Of a DNA stretch of 64,000 nucleotides, positions 44,966-53,255 are shown piece after piece (positions within the stretch are counted from its first letter, which is position 1; each line of letters opens with the position of its first letter). The stretch spans positions 8,542,001 to 8,606,000 of the forward strand of contig CP107851.1 in NCBI GenBank assembly GCA_036013505.1, in the 5' to 3' direction. The DNA is from Streptomyces sp. NBC_00510 (GTDB lineage: Bacteria; Actinomycetota; Actinomycetes; Streptomycetales; Streptomycetaceae). The position numbers and the translations under genes are program-made. Under the pieces are notes generated by a model. It saw nothing but the letters and a program-made list of their open reading frames with translations. It had not been told where the DNA came from and searched no databases.

Positions 44966-45838
44966 ATGTCCCACCGTCGTCCCGTTCGCCCCGTCCGTCT
45001 CGCCGTCGTCAGCGCGGCCGGCCTCGCCCTGGCCGCCGGACTGGCCACGACCGCCTCGGCCACCCAGGACCATCACGCCAAGCCGGCAGGCAAGCCGGAG
45101 CCCAAGCCGACCGTCGTCCTCGTCCACGGTGCCTGGGCGGACTCCGCCGGCTGGAGCGGCGTCGCCAAGCGCCTGCAGGCCGACGGCTACGCGGTCACCG
45201 CCCCCGCCACGCCGCTGCGCGGTCTGGGCGGCGACGCCGCCTACCTGGCCGACTACCTCAAGACGATCAACGGCCCGGTCGTCCTGGTGGGCCACTCCTA
45301 CGGCGGTGCGGTCATCACCGATGCCGCCACCGGCAACCCCAACGTCAAGGCCCTCGTGTACGTCGCCGCCTTCGCCCCCGACAAGGGCGAGAGCGTCACG
45401 GACCTGGTGGGCAAGTTCCCCGGAAGCCACCTCAGCGACGACCCCGACGCCCCCCTGCCCACGGCCCTGAACGCGGTGCCCTTCACCCAGGCCGACGGCG
45501 GCACCGGCGTCGACCTCTACATCAAGCCCGACAAGTTCCGCGACGTCTTCCTCAGCAACCGCGTCAGCAAGAGCAAGGCCGCCGCGCTGGCGGCCACGCA
45601 GCGCCCCGTCACCGCGCAGGCCGTCGGCGAGCCCTCTGCCGCGACTCCGGCCTGGAAGACCATCCCCTCCTGGTACCTCGTCGCCCGCGGCGACCGGACG
45701 ATACCCCCCGCCGCCGAGCGCTTCATGGCGTCGCGCGCGCACGCCCACACCGTCGAGGTCGACGGCCCGCACGCGGTCCACCTGACCGATCCCAAGGCCG
45801 TGACGCGTCTCGTCGAGAAGGCCGCGACCGCGCGCTGA
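44966..45838 (+). CDS. Secreted alpha/beta-fold hydrolase (paralogue of 9064-9921)
   Basis: 290-residue exported hydrolase. Signal peptide RLAVVSAAGLALAAGLATTA with cleavage near residue 32; VVLVHGAWADSAGW; nucleophile Ser111 in GHSYGG; acid in ARGDRTIPPA; His in DGPHAVHLT. GAAGGAGTAGCG precedes the ATG. Very similar to 9064-9921 over its whole mature length. The perfect palindrome upstream and the adjacent convergent TetR point to induction by a ligand, perhaps its substrate, which is unknown. Confidence 0.9.
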   Translation: MSHRRPVRPVRLAVVSAAGLALAAGLATTASATQDHHAKPAGKPEPKPTVVLVHGAWADSAGWSGVAKRLQADGYAVTAPATPLRGLGGDAAYLADYLKTINGPVVLVGHSYGGAVITDAATGNPNVKALVYVAAFAPDKGESVTDLVGKFPGSHLSDDPDAPLPTALNAVPFTQADGGTGVDLYIKPDKFRDVFLSNRVSKSKAAALAATQRPVTAQAVGEPSAATPAWKTIPSWYLVARGDRTIPPAAERFMASRAHAHTVEVDGPHAVHLTDPKAVTRLVEKAATAR

Positions 45839-45858
45839 GCCACCCCCGCCCCCGGCCT

Positions 45859-45879
45859 CCTCCCGGCACCCATGGGAGG
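45859..45879. terminator. Short hairpin between convergent hydrolase and TetR genes
   Basis: CCTCCC-N9-GGGAGG, 6-bp stem, in the 70-base gap. Weak compared with the other hairpins here. Confidence 0.4.
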
Positions 45880-45908
45880 CGGCCGGCCGCCGTGCGCAGG
45901 AGCCGGAC

Positions 45909-46496
45909 TCAGGCCGCGGCCATGAGCACGGCGACCCCGTGCTCCAGGACGGCACCCGCGGCCCGGGCGTCGCCGAGGTAGCCGGCCACCATCGCACCGT
46001 CCCGCATGGCCACCATGGAGTCGGCAGCCCGTGCGGGATCGGCCGCCCCGAGCCGCTGGAAGGCGTCCCGCAGCACCTGACGGAACCAGGCGCGGTGTCG
46101 CAGCACCGCCTGGTGGACGGGGCTTTCGCGGTCCGGGTACTCGGCCGTGGCATTGATGAACGGACAGCCCCGGAACCCGGCGCCGCACACTTCCTCGCCG
46201 ATGCCGTGCGCCACGGCGGCGAGGAAGTCGGAAGGTGAACCGATGCCTGCCTCCGCCGCGGTGATCCGGTCCCGGATGTGCTGATCCGTCGCCTCGAGGT
46301 AGGCCCGCACCAAGTCGTCCTTGCCTGCGAAATGCCGGTAGAAGGTGCCCCGGGCGACGTCCGCCTCCGCCATGACACGGTCCACCCCCACGGCCCGGAT
46401 GCCCTCGCCGTAGAAGAGCCGGCTCGCCGTGCTCAGCAACCGTTCACGGGCCTCGGAGCGGCGGACCGGCGCGGATGCGTGCGTAACGTTCGACAT
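45909..46496 (-). CDS. TetR/AcrR-family regulator of the adjacent hydrolase
   Basis: 195-residue repressor. HTH at residues ~15-60 (ARERLLSTASRLFYGEGIRA, VGVDRVMAEADVARGTFYRH, FAGKDDLVRAYLEA). The C-terminal domain has GAGFRGCPFINATAEYPDRE, a motif of the TetR_C group (CGFxGCPFxNAxAE) common in Streptomyces. It converges with the hydrolase at 44966-45838. Both promoters carry a TAGAA...TTCTA element, so autoregulation plus control of the hydrolase is likely. Confidence 0.92.
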   Translation of the reverse strand: MSNVTHASAPVRRSEARERLLSTASRLFYGEGIRAVGVDRVMAEADVARGTFYRHFAGKDDLVRAYLEATDQHIRDRITAAEAGIGSPSDFLAAVAHGIGEEVCGAGFRGCPFINATAEYPDRESPVHQAVLRHRAWFRQVLRDAFQRLGAADPARAADSMVAMRDGAMVAGYLGDARAAGAVLEHGVAVLMAAA

Positions 46497-46506
46497 GGCT
46501 ACAGCA

Positions 46507-46522
46507 TAGAACGGTCATTCTA
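46507..46522. promoter_or_regulatory. TetR half-palindrome at its own promoter
   Basis: TAGAA-CGGTCA-TTCTA, 11 bases upstream of the TetR start. TAGAACG is shared with the perfect palindrome at 44907-44932. Confidence 0.6.
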
Positions 46523-46640
46523 CTTCCGGGTGTGGATCTCGTTGCTGTGGCGCCACCCGCGTGGGAGCATGCGCTGTTCATCGCCGGTGCCGCGGGACTG
46601 CCGCTCCGTGCCGGTGCGTCTTCGGAACCGGGTGGGGAAC

Positions 46641-47402
46641 GTGGGCAGAGGGGTGGCGCGGGCAGCCGCGGCGGTGTGCGTGCTGACCGTGGCCGTTGTC
46701 GGATGCGGGCACAGGGGCGGGGACGGGGGCCGGGACGGTTCGGGGGCCTCGCACCCCGCGAGGCAGGCCGCGGCACCCGCGAAAGTCCTGGGTCATCGGG
46801 AACTGGAGCGGACCGCTCTGGGGTCGGGGGACGTCGACGGATTCAGCGTCGGCCCCGTGGTGGGCGACGTGGGGGCCGGTCAGCCGGTGGTGAGCCCGCT
46901 TGCTCCCGCCCCCGCGCGGTGCAAGCCGCTCTACGACATGACCGCGTTCGTCGGCAGGTACCAGCCCGTGTGGCAGGTCGCGAAGATCGTCAGTCGCACG
47001 TCCGATGAGGGCGACACGTCGTCCACCACGGTGGCGCTCAACTCCTACCGGCAGCAGGAATCGGTCAAGATGATGACGGACCTGCGCGGTGCGCTGGACA
47101 CCTGCACGAAGTTCGCGCCGCCCGGGTCCTCGGCCACAGGCTGGACGTACTCGGACATCCGCAAGCTGCCGGATCCTTCGCTGGGGGACGACGCGCTCTC
47201 GTACCGCATGACGCTCGACATGCCCGCGGACGACATGGGCCCCGCGCATTCCGTCGTCTTCACCTACGTGGTGGTCCGGAGCGGAACGACCGTCACGACG
47301 TTCGCCTCGAACCTCTTCGGCGTGAACGGCAAACCCACCAAGGTCCCCCGGCAGGTCATCGACGCCCAGCTCAAGAAGCTGAGCCAGGCGTCGTCGGGCT
47401 GA
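46641..47402 (+). CDS. Lipoprotein, function unknown
   Basis: About 253-residue lipoprotein. From the GTG at 46641 the signal reads MGRGVARAAAAVCVLTVAVV and a lipobox with Cys22 (VVGC), followed by a Gly/Ser/Ala linker. The mature domain (YDMTAFVGRYQPVWQVAKIV; TTVALNSYRQQESVKMMTDL; SVVFTYVVVRSGTTVTTFAS) resembles extracellular sensor-like lipoproteins of actinobacteria, for example PknH sensor-like folds, but I cannot assign it. An earlier in-frame ATG at 46569 would give a long n-region, so the GTG is preferred; the start remains uncertain. Confidence 0.72.
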   Translation: MGRGVARAAAAVCVLTVAVVGCGHRGGDGGRDGSGASHPARQAAAPAKVLGHRELERTALGSGDVDGFSVGPVVGDVGAGQPVVSPLAPAPARCKPLYDMTAFVGRYQPVWQVAKIVSRTSDEGDTSSTTVALNSYRQQESVKMMTDLRGALDTCTKFAPPGSSATGWTYSDIRKLPDPSLGDDALSYRMTLDMPADDMGPAHSVVFTYVVVRSGTTVTTFASNLFGVNGKPTKVPRQVIDAQLKKLSQASSG

Positions 47403-47426
47403 GGGACCCCGTGCCGGCACCCGGGG

Positions 47427-47464
47427 CCCGGACGGGGCGCGCCGCGCTGGGCGCCCCGTCCGGG
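47427..47464. terminator. Bidirectional hairpin
   Basis: Perfect 14-bp stem (left arm CCCGGACGGGGCGC, 10-base loop) between the converging lipoprotein and Old Yellow Enzyme genes. Confidence 0.75.
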
Positions 47465-47481
47465 TGCGGGATCCGTCCGGG

Positions 47482-48714
47482 TCAGTCCCGGGCGGCGCTG
47501 TGCTGCTGCTGGGCCCAGGCCAGGTGCCATGTGTCCAGCGGCGTCTCGGAGTTCAGCTCCAGGCCGGGCACCGGCTCGAGGCGTCCCTCGCGCAGTTCGG
47601 CGAGGAGGCGCTCGGCCTCGAGGGAGGGGTAGTCGAGGTAGCCGCGGTCGTCACCACCGAAGAAGGTGGCCCGCAGCGCCTCGCGCAGCTCCGCGTCGCG
47701 GGCCAGGCGCTCCGGCAGGTCGGGGTTGGCGATGAAGTCGCGCCCGAAGCCGACGGCGTCGACGGTGCCGTTCTCCACGGCGCGCAGGGCCTCCTCGCGC
47801 GCGTATCCGCCGGTCGCGATCAGGCGGCCCGGGTAACGCTTGCGGGCCCAAGCGCTGTCGATGGTGTCGGCCGGCCGGCGCTCGGCCGCGGAGTCGTCGT
47901 TGCCGATGATGCCCGGCTCCACCAGGTGCAGGTACGCGAGGTCGCGAGCGGCGAGCTCGTCCACGACGTAGCCGAACAGGGCCTCCGGGTCGGAGTCGGC
48001 CATGTCCTGGAAGACGCTGCTCGGGGATATGCGGACGCCGATCCGGTCCGCCCCCACCGTCTCGATCAGGGCGTCGACCACCTCCAGCAGCAGGCGCGCG
48101 CGGTTCTCGACGCTCCCGCCGTAGCGGTCCGTGCGCCGGTTGGCGCTGTCCTGGAGGAACTGGTCGATCAGGTAGCCGTTGGCCGCGTGGACCTCCACGC
48201 CGTCGAAGCCGGCCGCCAGCGCGTTCGTGCCGGCCTGGGCGAACCGGGCGACGACGGCCTGGATCTCGTCGATCTCCAGCGGTCGCGGCGTCACGAACGG
48301 CACGCGGCCCTCGTCGGTGAAGACCAGGCCGTCGATCGCGATGGGGGAGGGGCCGACCGGGGTCTTGCCGTCGGGCTGGAAGACGGGGTGCGAGGCGCGG
48401 CCGGTGTGCCACAGCTGCGTGACGATGGTGCTCCCCGCGTCGTGCACCGCGTCGGTGACGCGCTTCCACCCCTGGACCTGGGCGTCGCTCCACAGGCCCG
48501 GAATGCCGGGGCCGCCGACACCTTCGGCGGAGACGACGGTGCCCTCCGTGATGATCAGTCCGGCCGAGGCGCGCTGGGTGTAGTACAGCGGCGCGGAGGG
48601 GCCGGGGCTGCCGTCCGGCAAGGCGCGGCTGCGCGTCATCGGGGGCATGACGAAGCGGTTGGACAAGGGCAGGGCGCCGAGCTGGACGGGGTCGAACAGG
48701 GGGCTGTTGTGCAT
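47482..48714 (-). CDS. Old Yellow Enzyme-type NADH:flavin oxidoreductase
   Basis: 410-residue FMN-dependent ene-reductase of the classical OYE group, acting on activated double bonds. LFDPVQLGALPLSNRFVMPPMTRSR is the N-terminal FMN region; VTQLWHTGRAS follows. The substrate-binding His/Asn pair is in VEVHAANGYLIDQFLQ, and NRRTDRYGGSVENR is fully conserved. The C-terminal extension of about 40 residues (GRLEPVPGLELNSETPLDTW) is unusual in length. The ATG at 48714 lies 156 bases downstream of a second OYE gene; the two probably form one transcript controlled by the divergent PadR. Confidence 0.92.
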   Translation of the reverse strand: MHNSPLFDPVQLGALPLSNRFVMPPMTRSRALPDGSPGPSAPLYYTQRASAGLIITEGTVVSAEGVGGPGIPGLWSDAQVQGWKRVTDAVHDAGSTIVTQLWHTGRASHPVFQPDGKTPVGPSPIAIDGLVFTDEGRVPFVTPRPLEIDEIQAVVARFAQAGTNALAAGFDGVEVHAANGYLIDQFLQDSANRRTDRYGGSVENRARLLLEVVDALIETVGADRIGVRISPSSVFQDMADSDPEALFGYVVDELAARDLAYLHLVEPGIIGNDDSAAERRPADTIDSAWARKRYPGRLIATGGYAREEALRAVENGTVDAVGFGRDFIANPDLPERLARDAELREALRATFFGGDDRGYLDYPSLEAERLLAELREGRLEPVPGLELNSETPLDTWHLAWAQQQHSAARD

Positions 48715-48869
48715 GGTTTCTTCTCCGGGAAAACGGGATGGGGATGGGGATGAGGAGTGGTGAAGGTGCAGGCCAGGCGGTTGCGGGGCCTGGAGGTGTG
48801 ACGCCGGGGACCTGGCGGTTCGCCGGACGGTGAGGCGGTCGGATGTGCGTTCCGGCGTCGACTCGTGAC

Positions 48870-49886
48870 CTACGCCGCCTGGTACCGGCGGGAGTTGACC
48901 TTCCCGCCCAGCACGGTGGCCGCGCGGAGCGCCCAGTACGGGTCGCGCAGCAACTCCTGGCCGAGGAGGACGGCGTCGGCCTTGCCGGAGCGGACGACGG
49001 CCTGTGCCTGGGCCGGCTCGATGAGAGGGCCGACGGCGGCGACGGGCATGCCGGTCTGGTTGCGGACGCGGTCGCCGCCGGTGGAGACGTCCATCAGGTC
49101 CACGCCCCGGGCCTGCAACTCCTTGGCCAGGCGGAGGGTGTCGTCGGTGATCTCCTCCTTCCAGTCGGGGTCGGACATGCGGAAGAGGACCGGCAGGTCG
49201 GCGGGCCAGACGGCGCGTACGGCGTCGACGACCTCCAGCGCGAAGCGGGTGCGGCCCGCGAAGTCTCCGCCGTAGCCGTCGGTGCGGCGGTTGGTGTGCG
49301 GGGAGAGGAACCGGTCGATGAGGTATCCGTGGACGCCGTGGATCTCGGCGACCTGGAAGCCGGCGTCCAGGGCGCGTCGGGCGGCGTCGGCGAAGTCCGC
49401 CACGATCCGGCCGATCTGCTCGGTGGTGAGCTGTTCCGGCACGGTGGAGCCGGTGCCGAACGGGACGGCGGTGGGACCGCCGGGTGCCCAGCCGTACTGC
49501 CTGCCGGGGGCGCCGGGGAACCTGCGGTCGACCCAGGTCCCCTCGGTGGCGTCCCGGTGCCCGGCGGCGAGCTGGATGCCGGGCACGGTGCCCTGGGACT
49601 TCAGGAAGGCGGTGATCCGGCGGAAGGCCGCGACCTGGGTGTCGTTCCAGATGCCGAGGTCGTACGGGGCGGTCCGGCCCTCGGGGCTGACCGCGATGGG
49701 TTCGGTGAGGATGAGCCCGGTGCCGCCGGTGGCCCGCGCCGCCAGGTGAGCGAAGTGCCCGTCGTCCGGCACGCCCGCCTGGTCGCCGTCCGGTGGGGCG
49801 GTGGACCGGCACATGGCGGCCATCCATATCCGGTTCGGGACGGTCAGTGACCGGAGGGTCATGGGCTCGAACAAAGTGGTGCTCAC
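48870..49886 (-). CDS. YqjM-type Old Yellow Enzyme
   Basis: 338-residue FMN ene-reductase of the thermophilic-like/YqjM group. The N-terminal MAAMCRSTA holds the redox-tuning Cys of this group; VAEIHGVHGYLIDRFLSPHT and NRRTDGYGG are conserved. The usual QLAHAGRKA is replaced by QLAAGHRDA, an odd change next to the flavin. The GTG at 49886 is set by AGGAGG nine bases upstream. First gene of a likely two-gene unit with 47482-48714. Confidence 0.9.
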   Translation of the reverse strand: MSTTLFEPMTLRSLTVPNRIWMAAMCRSTAPPDGDQAGVPDDGHFAHLAARATGGTGLILTEPIAVSPEGRTAPYDLGIWNDTQVAAFRRITAFLKSQGTVPGIQLAAGHRDATEGTWVDRRFPGAPGRQYGWAPGGPTAVPFGTGSTVPEQLTTEQIGRIVADFADAARRALDAGFQVAEIHGVHGYLIDRFLSPHTNRRTDGYGGDFAGRTRFALEVVDAVRAVWPADLPVLFRMSDPDWKEEITDDTLRLAKELQARGVDLMDVSTGGDRVRNQTGMPVAAVGPLIEPAQAQAVVRSGKADAVLLGQELLRDPYWALRAATVLGGKVNSRRYQAA

Positions 49887-50010
49887 GAAGGTGCCTCCTG
49901 CTGGATGGGGGAGTGGGTACCGGGCGAACACCCGGACGTATCGCGCTCGGTGAGGCGTCCATCGGTGCGGCTTGCGCCGGTCGCGTCGGTCCCTCTCAAC
50001 CGTCACATTT

Positions 50011-50036
50011 CACGGTACGGTATGGACGGTTATGTC
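50011..50036. promoter_or_regulatory. Possible PadR operator
   Basis: GGAC-GGTTAT-GTCC (50023-50036), preceded by ACGGTACGGTATGG, in the divergent spacer of the OYE unit and the PadR gene. The dyad is short, so this is tentative. Confidence 0.35.
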
Positions 50037-50077
50037 CGGAATATTGAGATCCAGATGGTTCGAATCGGGAGACAGTG

Positions 50078-50665
50078 ATGCCGACCGCGCTGCCAGTCAG
50101 TGCCTACGTCGTGCTCGGCCTGCTGAGCAGGCAAGACGGTGCAACCCCCTATCAACTCGACCAGAGGATCCGCCAGAGCATCGGGTACTTCTGGGTCTTC
50201 CCCCGCTCGCAGCTGTACGCGGAGGCCGGACGCCTGGTGCGGCGCGGACTGGTCGTCGAGCACCAGGAAGAGGGCGGCCGCCATCGCCGCACCCTGTCAC
50301 TCACCGACGAGGGGCGACGGGAGCTGTGCCGATGGCTCGCCGCCCCGACGCGGGCGATCACCGAGATCCACGACGAGGGGCTGCTGAGGCTGTACTTCCA
50401 GCCGCAGGCCTGTGACGCCGACGCTCCCGGCGATGCGGACACGGTGGACGCGATCAGCCGACTCGCCGCGGAGCAGATCCAGGCCCACGAGGGCCAACTC
50501 GCCGAGTACCGGCAGCTCGTCACTTCCGGACTGCTGCCCGCGGGCTCGCCGCAGCGGGCGACGGTGGAGGTGGGGTTGCGGTTCGAGCGCATGATGATCG
50601 GCTTCTGGCACGAGATCGCCGCCTCGCCGGCCGACCTCCTCGGCGAGGGCGCCGAGGAGGCGTGA
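50078..50665 (+). CDS. PadR-family regulator
   Basis: 195-residue PadR repressor. The N-terminal winged helix reads SAYVVLGLLSRQDGATPYQL, then FPRSQLYAEAGRLVRRGLVV and RRTLSLTDEGRREL. The C-terminal helical dimerisation domain includes EIHDEGLLRLYF. The ATG at 50078 is preferred over the overlapping GTG at 50075 because GGGAG is six bases upstream. It is divergent from the OYE pair and probably controls it, sensing an electrophilic or phenolic compound by analogy to the family. Confidence 0.9.
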   Translation: MPTALPVSAYVVLGLLSRQDGATPYQLDQRIRQSIGYFWVFPRSQLYAEAGRLVRRGLVVEHQEEGGRHRRTLSLTDEGRRELCRWLAAPTRAITEIHDEGLLRLYFQPQACDADAPGDADTVDAISRLAAEQIQAHEGQLAEYRQLVTSGLLPAGSPQRATVEVGLRFERMMIGFWHEIAASPADLLGEGAEEA

Positions 50666-50902
50666 ACGACGGCGGCCGTCGCGTGTCGCATCCGTCTGCG
50701 CCGACCGGCGCGAGGGGACCCGGCGGACGTGCCCACCGCGGGGCGACGGGGCGGTGAACAAGCGGTGGCGAGGGACGGGCGCGAAGGGGCCGGTGTCCCA
50801 GGGGCGTCACGGAAGGGCAACCGGCCCATTCCCGGGGCGGAGGGTGCCGACGAAGGGCCGCATCATGGTGCCGTCGGTGAACGACAAGGGGGGTACGGAG
50901 CA

Positions 50903-51991
50903 GTGGAGTTCACGGTCGGGCGGACGGTGGGAAGACGTGGCAGGCGATGGACGGGCTGGGGGCTCGTCGCCCTGACGGGCGCGCTCGTGTGGCTGATCGG
51001 CTCCCGGGGCGGCAGCGTCCCCGGCCCGGCGTCCGTGGGCATCCCGGCCGCGCTGGCGGTCTGGTACGGGTGGAGGGAACTGCGCAGGGCCCGGCGGCCG
51101 TTCGGGCTGCGGATCGACGGGTTCGGGATCACGCTGCACGACGCCGAACTGCCCTGGGAGCAGATCGACGCGGTCGCCCTGTGGCACGACTCGGCGGCGG
51201 ACAGCGACACCACGCCCCCCGAGCCGCGGCTGATGCTCTGGACGGCGCCGGGTGTGACGCTGCCGCGCAAGCAGGACCGCACCAGGGACGTCCGGAACCG
51301 CTACATCCTGGTGAACTGCGCCGACCTCGACCAGAGCGTCCCGCAGCTCACCGCCGCACTCGCCGAGCACGGCGGCGCCCGCTTCGAGACCGCGCCGCGC
51401 GCCGTGCGACCGCCGATCCCGGTGACCGTCGCCGGACCCGAACGGACCGTCCCCGGCGGGGAGCGGGCCTTCACGGCCGACGAGGGCGCCGGCCGGCGGA
51501 CGGTCGTCCGGGCCGGGCTGGCACTGCTGTGCAGCGCGGTGTTCGTGTCGCTCGACGTGTACTTCCTCCACCACCCCGAGCAGGCCGACTACGAAGCCGG
51601 AACCGGCATCCCCGTCACGCTGTCGGCGCTCGCGGCGCTCGTCCTCTGGATCCAGACGCGCTTCTCCTACGTCCGCTGGCGCAAGCCGCTGCGGCTGCGG
51701 ATCGGGGCCGACGGCATCGGCATGCGCGAGGAGTCCGGCGAGGAGAGGTACTTCCGGTGGTCGCAGATAGCCACCGTCACGGTCGGACGGCGGCCGTACG
51801 GCCCCGACCCCCGCCCCTGCCTCACCGTGTGGCCGCTGCCGGGCACGCACGCGGGCGACCACCCCAGCCACCTGTCCGATGGCCACCGGGCCTACGTCCT
51901 GGACCGGCTGGACCGCCTGCCCGGAGGGGCGGAGGCGGTCGTCCCGGTGCTGCGCGCGTACGCGGGGGAGCGGTACGCCGAGACGGCGTGA
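50903..51991 (+). CDS. Membrane protein with two PH-like halves
   Basis: About 362-residue protein, not assigned to a named family. Hydrophobic helices occur near residues 17-55 (GWGLVALTGALVWLIGS; VGIPAALAVWYGW) and near 205-255 (VVRAGLALLCSAVFVSLDVYF; VTLSALAALVLWIQ). After each helix pair comes a similar soluble part: RRPFGLRIDGFGITLHDAEL with PWEQIDAVALWH, and KPLRLRIGADGIGMREESGE with RWSQIATVTVG. This suggests two bacterial-PH-like domains, each behind a membrane hairpin. The GTG at 50903 is the likeliest start but lacks an ideal ribosome site. Confidence 0.65.
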   Translation: MEFTVGRTVGRRGRRWTGWGLVALTGALVWLIGSRGGSVPGPASVGIPAALAVWYGWRELRRARRPFGLRIDGFGITLHDAELPWEQIDAVALWHDSAADSDTTPPEPRLMLWTAPGVTLPRKQDRTRDVRNRYILVNCADLDQSVPQLTAALAEHGGARFETAPRAVRPPIPVTVAGPERTVPGGERAFTADEGAGRRTVVRAGLALLCSAVFVSLDVYFLHHPEQADYEAGTGIPVTLSALAALVLWIQTRFSYVRWRKPLRLRIGADGIGMREESGEERYFRWSQIATVTVGRRPYGPDPRPCLTVWPLPGTHAGDHPSHLSDGHRAYVLDRLDRLPGGAEAVVPVLRAYAGERYAETA

Positions 51992-52124
51992 CCGCGGGCG
52001 GAAGAGGCGAGCTCGGGGCGGCCCGGCCACGCACTCGACCGGCAGCGGGTCATGAATCCCGTTCAAACACAGTCTGAGGCACCGTCGTGAATGGGTTGGC
52101 AAGTTGTCGCCGAGGTTTTATCTC

Positions 52125-52185
52125 ACGTCACAGGGAGGGGATTAGCGTTTTGGTCGACTCCCGGAAACACGGGAGAACGTGACGT
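52125..52185. other. Structured element upstream of DHFR-like gene
   Basis: ACGTCAC (52125-52131) pairs with GTGACGT (52179-52185), enclosing a hairpin CTCCCG-GAAACA-CGGGAG (52158-52175). It could be a leader RNA fold, a small RNA or a terminator after 51991. The rest of 51992-52464 has no gene. Confidence 0.4.
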
Positions 52186-52464
52186 CGTCCTTCTGTTAGC
52201 GCGCCTACGGAAAGGGGTGTGGCATGCCTGACAAGTACGGCCCCTGGGGCCGGGCATGAGCCGCACCGTTCCGAACAGGGCCGACCTGCCCGGGTCGGGC
52301 GCAGCCCGACCGGGGGCCTCGTCGTGCCCGCGCCGACGACCGGCCGGACTCCGCCCGGCTGCCGCCCGCAGGCGTACGAAGCCGGATGCCGTCGCAGCGA
52401 TGAGTTCCCAGGCGCCCAGCGGTCTACCTCCCGACCGAGACGACCAACGCATCGGAAGTCGGAC

Positions 52465-53109
52465 ATGGGCCTCATCCACATCGAAATGTTCGCGACCCTC
52501 GACCTCGTCGGGCAGGCGCCCGGCGGTCCCGACGAGGACCCGGAGGGATTCCCGTTCGGCGGCTGGCAGGCGCCCCTGCTGGACGAGGTGTCCGGGGCGC
52601 AGGTCGGTGCCGCGTACGAGGGCACGGACGCCCTGCTGCTCGGCCGGCGGACGTACGACATCTTCGCCGCCTACTGGCCGCACCAGAAGGACGGCGAGGA
52701 CGGCGAGATCGCCACGCTCTTCAACAGCGTCCCGAAGTACGTGGCCTCCCGCGGCAGGCCCGACCTCTCGTGGGCCGGGTCCACGCAACTCGGCCCGGAT
52801 CTGGCCGGCGCGGTGCGCGAGATCCGTGACCGGCACGAGCACGTGAAGGTCGTCGGGAGCCTGAACCTGGTGCAGACCCTCCTGCGCGAGAAGCTCTTCG
52901 ACCGTCTCGACCTCTGGGTGCACCCGATCGTGCTCGGCGTCGGGAAGAAGGTGTTCGACGGCGGCGCGGTGCCCACGAACGTCACCCTCCTCCAGCCGCC
53001 GGCGGCCAGCCCGACCGGCACCGTGTACCTGCGCTACGGGCTCGCCGACGGCACGCCCGGCACAGGGGACATGAGCGCGCCCGATCGCGGCGTCGGGCGC
53101 GACGACTGA
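52465..53109 (+). CDS. Dihydrofolate reductase-fold (RibD_C-like) protein
   Basis: 214-residue protein with the DHFR/RibD C-terminal fold: HIEMFATLDLVGQAPGGPDE, LLLGRRTYDIFAAYWP, KYVASRGRPDLSWAGSTQLG, VKVVGSLNLVQTLLREKLFD and LWVHPIVLGVGKKVFDGG. Members are common in actinobacteria and are NADPH-binding reductases of unknown substrate rather than the housekeeping DHFR. The ATG at 52465 has GGAAG seven bases upstream. Confidence 0.87.
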   Translation: MGLIHIEMFATLDLVGQAPGGPDEDPEGFPFGGWQAPLLDEVSGAQVGAAYEGTDALLLGRRTYDIFAAYWPHQKDGEDGEIATLFNSVPKYVASRGRPDLSWAGSTQLGPDLAGAVREIRDRHEHVKVVGSLNLVQTLLREKLFDRLDLWVHPIVLGVGKKVFDGGAVPTNVTLLQPPAASPTGTVYLRYGLADGTPGTGDMSAPDRGVGRDD

Positions 53110-53140
53110 CGTCGCCGGTGCATCCGCCGGGTCGGCATTC

Positions 53141-53180
53141 CGTCACGGCGTCGACGGTTCGAGCTGCCGACGCCGTGACG
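53141..53180. terminator. Bidirectional hairpin
   Basis: Perfect 13-bp stem (left arm CGTCACGGCGTCG, 14-base loop) between two converging genes. Confidence 0.75.
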
Positions 53181-53255
53181 ATGTGTTCGCGGGCAAGTGG
53201 TGCGGATGTCCGGCCGGCTCCTTCGCCGCCGGGCAGGACGGCGCCTCGTGGGGCA

